NCBI GenBank assembly: GCA_022772585.1
Contig: JALEZN010000040.1
Coordinates: forward strand, 1-41,010
Reading direction: 5' to 3'
Origin: Clostridiales bacterium
GTDB lineage: Bacteria > Bacillota > Clostridia > Oscillospirales > Oscillospiraceae
Length of the DNA: 41,010 bases
In this document: positions 1 to 5,624 of the stretch, one piece after another
How positions within the stretch are numbered: the stretch's first letter is position 1
Layout: each line of letters opens with the position of its first letter
Position numbers and translations under genes: made by a program
The notes under the pieces: generated by a model
What the model saw: only the letters and a program-made list of their open reading frames with translations
The model's database searches: none
Told to the model about the DNA's origin: nothing

Positions 1-2175
1 AGCGGCAATTTTTTTGTATTGGTCAGCAATATTTGCGCCCCACTTGGCCGTAATGGTTTCGGTAGATTGGTAGTTTCTGTTGGAATAATTGTACTTAAAG
101 GTCAGGGTCTTCTCGGTCCGGTCATAGTAGACGTTGACCACAGTGGAGCCGTCGGCGGCTACCGTGACGGTATCGGACTTGACGAACTTCCACAGATTAG
201 AGTCCAGTCCGGCACCGCTCATGTAGCAATCGGAAGTATGCGTATGCTCTGTTTTTGTACAAGTAAGCTTGTAGCACCCGTTCTCGACAGAATGTGAATG
301 CTCGGTTTTGCCACAGCCAAGGCAAGCATCCGAGTGCTTATGACAGGTAGTAGGAGCAATATCTCCATCACCCGTGCTGCCGGAATACTTATACCAGCTT
401 CCATCGATGTAAATCAGTTTCCCGTAATACCAGTGGTCTGTAACTTGACCGTTGGAAGGGTTTGTCGGAACGCCTGTGTAAACATTCTGTTTGTCACCAA
501 CCCCAGAATAACAAGCACTAGTATGCGCAGTATGCTCTGTCTGTCCACAGGTATAGCAGGAATCATCATGGGTGTGTACTTCCTTCGTGCAGGTCAGCTC
601 ATAGCAATCATTCACATTATGCTGATGCACTTCCAAACCACAAATCAGCGAGCCGCTCTCGTTATAGGTAAACTCGATGCCGGGCTTCACGTTGACCTCG
701 GCGGATTTGATGTAGGAGTACTCCTCGTCATCCGCGTTCTCGCCCCAGAAAACGATGGTGACCTTGGCGGTATTATCTGCTTCCCAGACGGCCTTGTAGG
801 TCATGTTCCCGGCGGGCATGGTTTCGGGCAGGTCCACGTCCTTGCCGTCCAGGGACCAGCCCTTAAAGGTATAGCCGGCCTTGGTGGGCGTACCCACGTC
901 GCCGATCTCGGTGCCGTACCGGGCGTAGATGGGCTCCACGCCATAACCGCCGTCCAGATCGAAGAGCATCAGGCTGTACACGCGGTCGTAGTAGACCTCC
1001 ACCACGGTGGAGCCGTCGGCGGCGATGGCGGGCTTCTCATAGAGCAGGGAATAGAAACCCTCGGGGTCATTCGCAGTGCTTTCGTCTTTGTCCCACGCCA
1101 CCTCGGGCACAGTGGAATTGGTCAGGCCCTGCTTGGTCTCGCGCTTAAACTCGGTATAGTTGTCATTATCCAGGTTCTGCTGATAATGAATGACCGTGTA
1201 GTTTACATTGGTGGGCTTGTAAGTGACGGTATAGGTCACATCGGCCTGGATATTCGTGATGTTCAACACCATGCTGGCCGAAGTCTCAGCATCCTCGCCC
1301 ACATAGGGCAGATAACCCATCACCACGGGGAAGGTGACGGTGGCGCTGAAGCTGCTGCCTGCGGCCAGGCTGGCGGTATAGGGGTCGGCCACGATGTCGT
1401 TGTTTTCAAACACATAGTTGATGACAACGTTATAAGTCTTGTTTTCGCCGTCATCCAGCGCGTCCACACTGTAATCGTTCACGGCGAAGCGGCGGACAGC
1501 GCGGGCCACGGTGGCGGGCTCGGCGGAGGGCTCCGCCTCAGGCTCCTGGCTGGGCTCGGCGGAGGGCTCCGCCTCGGGCTCCTCCGCGGGCTCGGCGGAA
1601 GGCTCCGCCTCGGGCTCCTCCGCGGGCTCGGCGGAAGGCTCCACCTCAGGCTCCTCCACGGGCTCGGCGGAAGGCTCCACCTCAGTCTCCTCCACGGGCT
1701 CCTCGATGGGCTCCACAATGGGCTCGGCCACGATGATGGGCTCCTCGCTGGGGGCGGGCAGGGGCTCGGGCTCGGTGGGAGCAGTGACCACGACGGTAAC
1801 GGTGTCGCTCATGACGGTCTCGCCGTCCATCACGCTCTTGCAGCGGATCTGGACGCTGTTGTCCTCGTCCAGCAGGTTGGCCACCATGGGGTAGCTCAGG
1901 TTACACTGATACTCGGTCTGACCGAAAATATCCACCCACAGGTCCAGCGCGGGCACGGCCAGGATCTGCCACTGATAGGAATCGGCGTCCACGGGGTCCG
2001 CAGTCAGGGTGGCCTTTTCGTTTTCAGGCAGCTCAACGGTCTCCACGGTGTCCTCCTCCATCTGGAGGGAGAGCACCTGGGGCTGGGCGTCCTGCTCAGG
2101 CTCGTGAGCCTGGGCGGGCACCATCCCCAGGAACATGGAGAGGCACAGCAGCAGCGCCAAAACTCGTTTTTTCAT
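1..2175 (-). CDS. Large secreted surface protein with InlB-type repeats and Cys/His motifs (C-terminus cut by window edge)
   Basis: The frame is open from an ATG at 2175 to the first base of the window, giving 725 codons without a stop, so the C-terminus is missing. A GAGGTGTGA ribosome binding site precedes the start. Residues 1-24 are a signal peptide (MKKR, then a Leu-rich core, then AQA). Next comes a probable beta domain (about 30-130), a Glu/Pro/Ser/Ala repeat linker (about 147-220), and beta-rich modules. One of these carries the InlB B-repeat signature GYTFKGW, and the phrase AADGSTVV occurs twice. Residues 512-650 hold spaced Cys/His motifs such as CGKTEHSH and TEHTHTSDCY. Gene order makes it the last visible gene of the riboswitch-SipW-TasA operon, so a surface adhesin or fibre-associated role is likely but inferred. 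Any sorting signal or anchor would lie beyond the window. Confidence 0.88.
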   Translation of the reverse strand, partial: MKKRVLALLLCLSMFLGMVPAQAHEPEQDAQPQVLSLQMEEDTVETVELPENEKATLTADPVDADSYQWQILAVPALDLWVDIFGQTEYQCNLSYPMVANLLDEDNSVQIRCKSVMDGETVMSDTVTVVVTAPTEPEPLPAPSEEPIIVAEPIVEPIEEPVEETEVEPSAEPVEEPEVEPSAEPAEEPEAEPSAEPAEEPEAEPSAEPSQEPEAEPSAEPATVARAVRRFAVNDYSVDALDDGENKTYNVVINYVFENNDIVADPYTASLAAGSSFSATVTFPVVMGYLPYVGEDAETSASMVLNITNIQADVTYTVTYKPTNVNYTVIHYQQNLDNDNYTEFKRETKQGLTNSTVPEVAWDKDESTANDPEGFYSLLYEKPAIAADGSTVVEVYYDRVYSLMLFDLDGGYGVEPIYARYGTEIGDVGTPTKAGYTFKGWSLDGKDVDLPETMPAGNMTYKAVWEADNTAKVTIVFWGENADDEEYSYIKSAEVNVKPGIEFTYNESGSLICGLEVHQHNVNDCYELTCTKEVHTHDDSCYTCGQTEHTAHTSACYSGVGDKQNVYTGVPTNPSNGQVTDHWYYGKLIYIDGSWYKYSGSTGDGDIAPTTCHKHSDACLGCGKTEHSHSVENGCYKLTCTKTEHTHTSDCYMSGAGLDSNLWKFVKSDTVTVAADGSTVVNVYYDRTEKTLTFKYNYSNRNYQSTETITAKWGANIADQYKKIAA
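1516..1695 (-). repeat. Five tandem 36-bp units encoding a 12-residue Glu/Pro/Ser/Ala repeat
   Basis: Five head-to-tail 36-bp units encode variants of EEPEAEPSAEPA inside the surface protein. The units differ by a few substitutions, and a degenerate sixth unit follows to about 1740. The repeat has the look of a stiff, acidic, proline-rich spacer between an N-terminal domain and the C-terminal beta modules. Copy number probably varies between strains. Confidence 0.9.
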
Positions 2176-2203
2176 GCTTTGTCACACCTCATTTCCGCGG
2201 GGA

Positions 2204-2821
2204 TCATTCGCCGCCGCCCACGGGGGGCTCAGTGGCGGCGGGCTCGGGCCAGCCCTTCACATCCAGGACGGTGCCGGTCAGGGGCACGGGGTTGTTCTTG
2301 GCCTGGACGGCCTGGGCCTGAAGGTTCATGGTCACGGTGCAGTTCTGGTAATCGTTGCCCATGCTCCGGTCAAAGGTCACGGTCTCGAAGAGGGTGACGC
2401 TCTTGCCGGGCTCCAGGGCGCTGTTGTAGTAATACCAGCCGTCAGAACCCTTGAGCCAGGTCTCGCCGTCGATATCGGGATGCACCAGAGCGGTATCCAC
2501 CTGGGCGCCCGCCACGGCGGGCTCAATGGACACATCCACCTTGACGCGGGTGTAGAACATCTCGCTGCCGGTGTTGGTGATGACGGGCTCCTTGCTGACC
2601 ACCTGGCCGGGCATCACGCCGGTGAAGGACATGCCGGTGACATTGCCCGCGCCGTCGGTAATGTTTTCGCCCTCACCGGTCTCGGTGAGGGTCATCTCAA
2701 CGGTCCCGGTGGTAATCACATTGGTGACATGCTGGCTGGTGGTGAAGTACGCCGCCGTTCCGATGGCCAGCAGCGCCAGCAGTGCGCCGGTCACGCCGCC
2801 CATCGCAAGCCGTTTCTTCAT
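2204..2821 (-). CDS. SipW-dependent TasA/camelysin-like secreted protein (third copy)
   Basis: A 205-residue protein. The start chosen is the ATG at 2821 (MKKRLAMGG), because AAAGGCGGT lies just upstream; a longer reading would put that site inside the gene. The N-terminus is a SipW-type signal: short basic stretch, hydrophobic core ALLALLAIGTAAYFT, then the family phrase NVITTGTVEMTLTE just after the expected cleavage region. The rest is predicted beta-rich without cysteines, as in TasA/CalY fibre subunits. It ends with a Pro/Glu-rich tail (PEPAATEPPVGGGE) absent from the two upstream paralogues. It lies 28 bp upstream of the large surface protein and after a hairpin at 2927-2973. It could be a fibre subunit or an anchor/adapter; the role is inferred from family and neighbours. 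Confidence 0.87.
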   Translation of the reverse strand: MKKRLAMGGVTGALLALLAIGTAAYFTTSQHVTNVITTGTVEMTLTETGEGENITDGAGNVTGMSFTGVMPGQVVSKEPVITNTGSEMFYTRVKVDVSIEPAVAGAQVDTALVHPDIDGETWLKGSDGWYYYNSALEPGKSVTLFETVTFDRSMGNDYQNCTVTMNLQAQAVQAKNNPVPLTGTVLDVKGWPEPAATEPPVGGGE

Positions 2822-2926
2822 TCTGATACCGCCTTTCGTTCCAGTTCTCATTCACGCTCTATGTACGCTGCGTTCACAGTTGTCTGCAAAGTTATGTGCG
2901 GGGGTCTTTTCTGGTGGGGATGCCGT

Positions 2927-2973
2927 GGGGAAAAACCTATGGCGGAGGGGAGGGGGAAAGCTCCCCTCCGCCA
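2927..2973 (-). terminator. Intercistronic hairpin, possible partial terminator between two TasA-like genes
   Basis: On the minus strand TGGCGGAGGGGAG pairs with CTCCCCTCCGCCA in a 13-bp perfect stem around a short loop. A run of five T follows four bases after the stem. The offset T-run suggests an inefficient terminator or an mRNA-stabilising hairpin rather than an operon end. It would lower expression of the third paralogue and the large surface protein relative to the first two TasA-like genes. Confidence 0.6.
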
Positions 2974-3009
2974 GCTTGTCGTTAACCGGTACCGCTGGGA
3001 AATGGGAAA

Positions 3010-3654
3010 TTAGGCCAGGGGGGTCTCGTCGGGGAACAGGGCCGTGAAAGCCGCCAGACGGTCTGCCTGAGCGTCAGCGTTCTCGCCCACAAAGCCCTCG
3101 GCCTGGATGGCGTAAGCGGTGATGTTGATGGTGTAAGTGCCGTTAGCCTTGATCATGTTCTGAGTCACAGTTCCGGGAACGGTGACGGCGTCAAAGTACT
3201 TCACGGACTCGCCCGCCGCCTTGGGGCTGAGGACGCCCAGGATGACATAGTCGCTGCCCATGGCCATGATCTTGGGGCTGTACCCCTCAGGGGTCTTAAA
3301 CCAGGCGCCGATCACTGCACTGGGGTCGGTAACCTTCTGGGCAGTGGCCCAGGTGTTCAGGAGCTCCAGGAAATCAGCAGACAGCTGCACCTTCATAAAG
3401 GTGTAGGCAGTCTGGCTGGTGGTCGCAACGGTGATGGTGGGGTCCTTGGCGATGGTCTTGCCGGGGATCAGCCGGACGGCGTCCTCGCTCGTATCGCCCA
3501 GCCAGCTGGGCTCGGTCAGGGTGATGTCCACGTTGCCGACGGTAAAGGTGTTGGTCTTGCTCTCAGTGTCGGTGAAGTAAGCCAGAGTCATGCCGGCCAC
3601 CAGAGTGGCCATCATGCACACAGCCAGAGCGGCGGCCATGATCTTCTTCTTCAT
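3010..3654 (-). CDS. SipW-dependent TasA/camelysin-like secreted protein (second copy)
   Basis: A 214-residue protein starting at ATG 3654 with AGAGAGGAAGC upstream. The N-terminal signal is basic (MKKK), then hydrophobic (AALAVCMMATLVAGMTLAYF). It runs into TDTESKTNTFTVGNVDITL, the classic TasA/CalY sequence at the mature N-terminus of SipW substrates. The mature part (about 180 residues) is rich in Thr, Val and Ala and should be a beta-sandwich. It is co-directional with sipW, which encodes the peptidase expected to cleave it. Family knowledge points to an amyloid-like or donor-strand fibre subunit of biofilm matrix; that function here is inference. It is separated from the next paralogue by a strong hairpin. 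Confidence 0.9.
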   Translation of the reverse strand: MKKKIMAAALAVCMMATLVAGMTLAYFTDTESKTNTFTVGNVDITLTEPSWLGDTSEDAVRLIPGKTIAKDPTITVATTSQTAYTFMKVQLSADFLELLNTWATAQKVTDPSAVIGAWFKTPEGYSPKIMAMGSDYVILGVLSPKAAGESVKYFDAVTVPGTVTQNMIKANGTYTINITAYAIQAEGFVGENADAQADRLAAFTALFPDETPLA

Positions 3655-3700
3655 AATTCAGCTTCCTCTCTTCTATGTAGTAGTGAGATTGGGGGTTGGA

Positions 3701-4270
3701 TTAGCCCTGGGCAGGAGCGCCGAAGGTGGCAGTCCAAGCAGCCTGAGCAGTGGCAAAGCCATCCTCCTGAACGGCAAAGCCGATCAGCACCATATCCTGC
3801 AGGGTCTCGCTGTTCTCAAGATCCTCAGAGAAAGTAATCTCATCAAACAGAGTAGCGGTCTCATTCAGAGCCTTGGCAGTCTGGTAGCCGTAGACAGTAT
3901 AGGTCTTGCCTTCCTTGGTGTAGGTTCCAACCTGATCCCAGCCAGTGTTCACAGAATAGGTGACATTATCGCCATTGGGGTTATAGACACCAATGTAGAC
4001 AAAGTTCTTGCCGGTAGCGGAGGTGATTTTGATGGTGGGATCCTTATCAACAGTGGCGCCGGGGGCAACATTGCTGTAGGTGTTTCCGGTCGTAGTAGTA
4101 GAACCATCAGACTTGGTATTATCGGTCTCATAGAGCTCGGCAGCGACATTGCCGACGGTAAAGGTGTTGGTGACCTTGTTAGTCTCGGAGGTCAGGTAGG
4201 CCAGAGTGCCGCCGACGCCGATGCAGACGGCCAGAGCCAGAGCGGCGATCATAGTGAGCTTCTTCTTCAT
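3701..4270 (-). CDS. SipW-dependent TasA/camelysin-like secreted protein (first copy)
   Basis: A 189-residue protein starting at ATG 4270 with AAAAGGAGAAAC upstream. The N-terminus MKKKLTMIAALALAVCIGVG and the following LAYLTSETNKVTNTFTVGNV have the SipW-cognate signal and the TasA/CalY mature start. The mature region contains a Ser/Thr/Gly-rich loop (residues about 54-66) and no cysteine. Codon use is less GC-biased than in neighbouring genes, as expected for a highly expressed secreted protein or a gene of different age. It is the first substrate gene after sipW. Its strong ribosome binding site and promoter-proximal place suggest it is the most abundant product, plausibly the major fibre subunit (inference). 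Confidence 0.9.
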   Translation of the reverse strand: MKKKLTMIAALALAVCIGVGGTLAYLTSETNKVTNTFTVGNVAAELYETDNTKSDGSTTTTGNTYSNVAPGATVDKDPTIKITSATGKNFVYIGVYNPNGDNVTYSVNTGWDQVGTYTKEGKTYTVYGYQTAKALNETATLFDEITFSEDLENSETLQDMVLIGFAVQEDGFATAQAAWTATFGAPAQG

Positions 4271-4352
4271 GATGTGTTTCTCCTTTTCAAAAAATTTTTT
4301 GGGGTCGCTTGCGGGGTGTCGCTCGGGTACCGGATGAGTTTATTAAAATGCC

Positions 4353-4913
4353 TTACGGCGTTCCCCCTGGTTCATCTCCGCCGGCGGCCTTCTTTTTCCC
4401 GGCGGCCTTCCGGTCGGACTTCTCCGCCCATTTCAGCAGCTCCGGGGTGAAGAGGAGCACCAGCAGCACGCCGATGACGCTCCAGCCCACGTACATGCCG
4501 GGCGGGTTGGTGAGGAAATTGGAGACATATCCCAGATACGGGATGCAGAACACGGGCTTGCCGATGAGGTTGTTGAAGTGGACCGGCGAGCCGTCCACCG
4601 CGTCGTTGGCGTCGCCCTTGGTGGTGAAGCGCTGGTTCTCGCTGTCGATCTCCACCACCCGGTGGGTGGCTACCAGCAAATCCTCGTTCATCACGAAGGT
4701 GATGGGGTCGCCCACCTTGATCTCCTCCGCCGGGACGGACTTGACGTAGATCAGGCCGCCGGTGGGATAGGTGGGCTCCATGCTGCCGCTGAGGACCACG
4801 AAGGGGGTCAGCCCCACGAGCCGCACGCCCACCAGCAGCACCGCCAGCAGTACCACCGCCGCCACCAGCAGCGTGGTGACCGCGTTCCATATGACCTTGA
4901 CCGCTTTGGGCAC
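4353..4913 (-). CDS. sipW: Signal peptidase I, SipW (ER/archaeal) type
   Basis: A 186-residue membrane protease that removes signal peptides from TasA-like exports. The start is GTG at 4913, because GAGGTGAGG lies just upstream. A transmembrane helix covers residues about 12-32. The nucleophile is Ser44 in SGSMEP. The general base position is His84 in ATHRV instead of the Lys of ordinary bacterial signal peptidases, which is the mark of the SipW/ER class. The third conserved block is TKGDAND at 98-104. A second helix lies at about 143-160, followed by a Lys-rich cytoplasmic tail. It is the first gene of the operon and is followed by three matching substrates. Expression should depend on the c-di-GMP riboswitch and terminator in its leader. 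Confidence 0.93.
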   Translation of the reverse strand: MPKAVKVIWNAVTTLLVAAVVLLAVLLVGVRLVGLTPFVVLSGSMEPTYPTGGLIYVKSVPAEEIKVGDPITFVMNEDLLVATHRVVEIDSENQRFTTKGDANDAVDGSPVHFNNLIGKPVFCIPYLGYVSNFLTNPPGMYVGWSVIGVLLVLLFTPELLKWAEKSDRKAAGKKKAAGGDEPGGTP

Positions 4914-4952
4914 CGGCCCTCACCTCGTTTCTTTTCCATGCGTCAGGGATCT

Positions 4953-4974
4953 TCCTGCCTTCTTCAAGGCAGGA
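4953..4974 (-). other. Hairpin in the sipW 5' leader
   Basis: TCCTGCCTT and AAGGCAGGA form a 9-bp stem closed by a GAAG tetraloop, about 40 nt upstream of the GTG start of sipW. No T-run follows, so it is not a terminator. It could stabilise the processed mRNA or affect translation. Confidence 0.55.
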
Positions 4975-4989
4975 GCCCCGCTTTCTGCG

Positions 4990-5031
4990 AAAAACAGAAA
5001 ATCGCGGAGACTGTTCCCAGTCGTCCGCGAT
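4990..5031 (-). terminator. Intrinsic terminator, expression platform of the c-di-GMP riboswitch
   Basis: ATCGCGGACGACTG pairs with CAGTCTCCGCGAT, giving 13 bp with one bulged C and a GGAA loop. TTTTCTGTTTTT follows directly. It lies between the riboswitch and sipW, inside the leader transcript, so it can only act as a conditional terminator. Its 5' strand (CGGACGAC, 5020-5027) can instead pair with GTCGTCTG (5076-5083) immediately after the aptamer, a plausible antiterminator. Confidence 0.88.
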
Positions 5032-5084
5032 CGCGCCATCCGGAAAAAAGCCCTTCGGCCCCTTGGACGCCATAACAGACGACA

Positions 5085-5166
5085 GGGCAGCCGAACCGGC
5101 ATGGCGGCTGTGTGCCGCTTTAGCCTTCATGCTTTGCGTCCCGCGTTTTCGCGCGGTTTGCTTTTT
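5085..5166 (-). promoter_or_regulatory. Cyclic-di-GMP-I (GEMM-I) riboswitch aptamer
   Basis: The minus strand contains GCAAACC, then a GC hairpin closed by a GAAA-type loop, then the hallmark GGGACGCAAAGC. Next come GGCTAA, a second hairpin (AGCGGC...GCCGCC), ATG, and the closing CCGGTTCGGCTGCC. These match, in order, the conserved core, tetraloop and tetraloop-receptor parts of the GEMM-I family, known to bind c-di-GMP. P1 looks short (GCA with TGC). It lies about 60 nt after the expected transcription start and before a strong terminator, so it should control transcription of sipW and the TasA-like genes. Whether ligand turns the operon on or off cannot be decided by eye; the available pairings favour on. 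Confidence 0.88.
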
Positions 5167-5232
5167 TCCAGTTCCTGATTGACTTGTTTACCCGGGACGG
5201 GCAGAAGTCCCGCTTTTCCCGTAGTACCCAAT

Positions 5233-5260
5233 ATTATACATATCTTTTCAAGTTTGTCAA
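5233..5260 (-). promoter_or_regulatory. Promoter of the sipW-TasA operon
   Basis: A perfect -35 box TTGACA (5255-5260), a 16-bp spacer and a perfect -10 box TATAAT (5233-5238) are present on the minus strand. Such a strong basal promoter fits an operon gated downstream by a riboswitch and terminator. Confidence 0.88.
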
Positions 5261-5500
5261 GTCAAAGTCCGCTCTTTTTGTGCATATTCTCCTCCTGCAC
5301 CCATATCCAGGGGTACGATTTAGAGGTTATGCACGACTTTTGCTCTTACTGGCTCTCAGTATAGCATGTAATGGTCACAGATTCGGTTACATTTTCCATT
5401 TCCGTGCACATTTTTTAGTCTTTTTTCCCCGCCTTTTTCCTTTCGCCCTGTTTCGTCTGAAAAAGCCCGTTTTTTGACGAAAATATTGCCTTTTCTGCGT

Positions 5501-5529
5501 TTGACAGAACGGTGGAAAACGTTTATGAT
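5501..5529 (+). promoter_or_regulatory. Promoter of the diguanylate cyclase gene
   Basis: TTGACA (5501-5506), a 17-bp spacer and TATGAT (5524-5529) lie 96 bp upstream of the TTG start of the cyclase. The expected start of transcription is near 5536. Confidence 0.85.
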
Positions 5530-5546
5530 AGTAATGCTTTATATGA

Positions 5547-5558
5547 TATGATATCATA
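5547..5558. promoter_or_regulatory. Perfect 12-bp palindrome, possible operator
   Basis: TATGATATCATA is a perfect inverted repeat placed about 11-22 bp after the predicted start of the cyclase transcript. A repressor bound there would block transcription. No matching regulator gene is present in the window, and AT-rich sequence can form such palindromes by chance. Confidence 0.35.
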
Positions 5559-5624
5559 GTAAAGAATCCCCCCGCCCCCGCCGTCCCCGCGTCCCGGCAA
5601 AGACCCGGAAAGGAGTGAGCAGGA

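Larger units (their letters stand above)
4914..5624. promoter_or_regulatory. 711-bp divergent regulatory region between sipW operon and diguanylate cyclase
   Basis: This non-coding stretch holds two back-to-back promoters. The sipW side carries a leader of about 310 nt with a c-di-GMP-I riboswitch, a terminator and a small hairpin. The cyclase side has a short leader with a perfect 12-bp palindrome. The 240 bp between the two -35 boxes is AT-rich and shows no convincing coding sequence; it may hold activator sites. Confidence 0.8.

Noticed and set aside
1516-1740. Possible CRISPR-like array
   Set aside because: The units are contiguous 36-bp coding repeats without spacers.
298-2397. 699-codon plus-strand open frame
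   Set aside because: It is antisense to the large surface protein, has no ribosome site, and its Gly/Leu/His-rich repeats mirror the 36-bp repeat of the real gene.
4277-4300. AAAAAATTTTTT palindrome before the first TasA-like gene
   Set aside because: It is a simple A/T run next to the ribosome site; no stem with a GC core, so neither a terminator nor a convincing operator.
4372-5130. 252-codon minus-strand frame across sipW and its leader
   Set aside because: It would translate the riboswitch and terminator and then run out of frame through sipW; its GRR/GGG-type composition is a GC shadow.
5263-5300. Seven-codon minus-strand mini-ORF after GGAGGAG (MHKKSGL)
   Set aside because: It has a good site, but it lies upstream of the only convincing promoter and overlaps the -35 box, so it is probably not transcribed.
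5179-5477. Short plus-strand frames in the divergent region
   Set aside because: They cross the sipW promoter antisense, have no ribosome site, and show no protein-like pattern.
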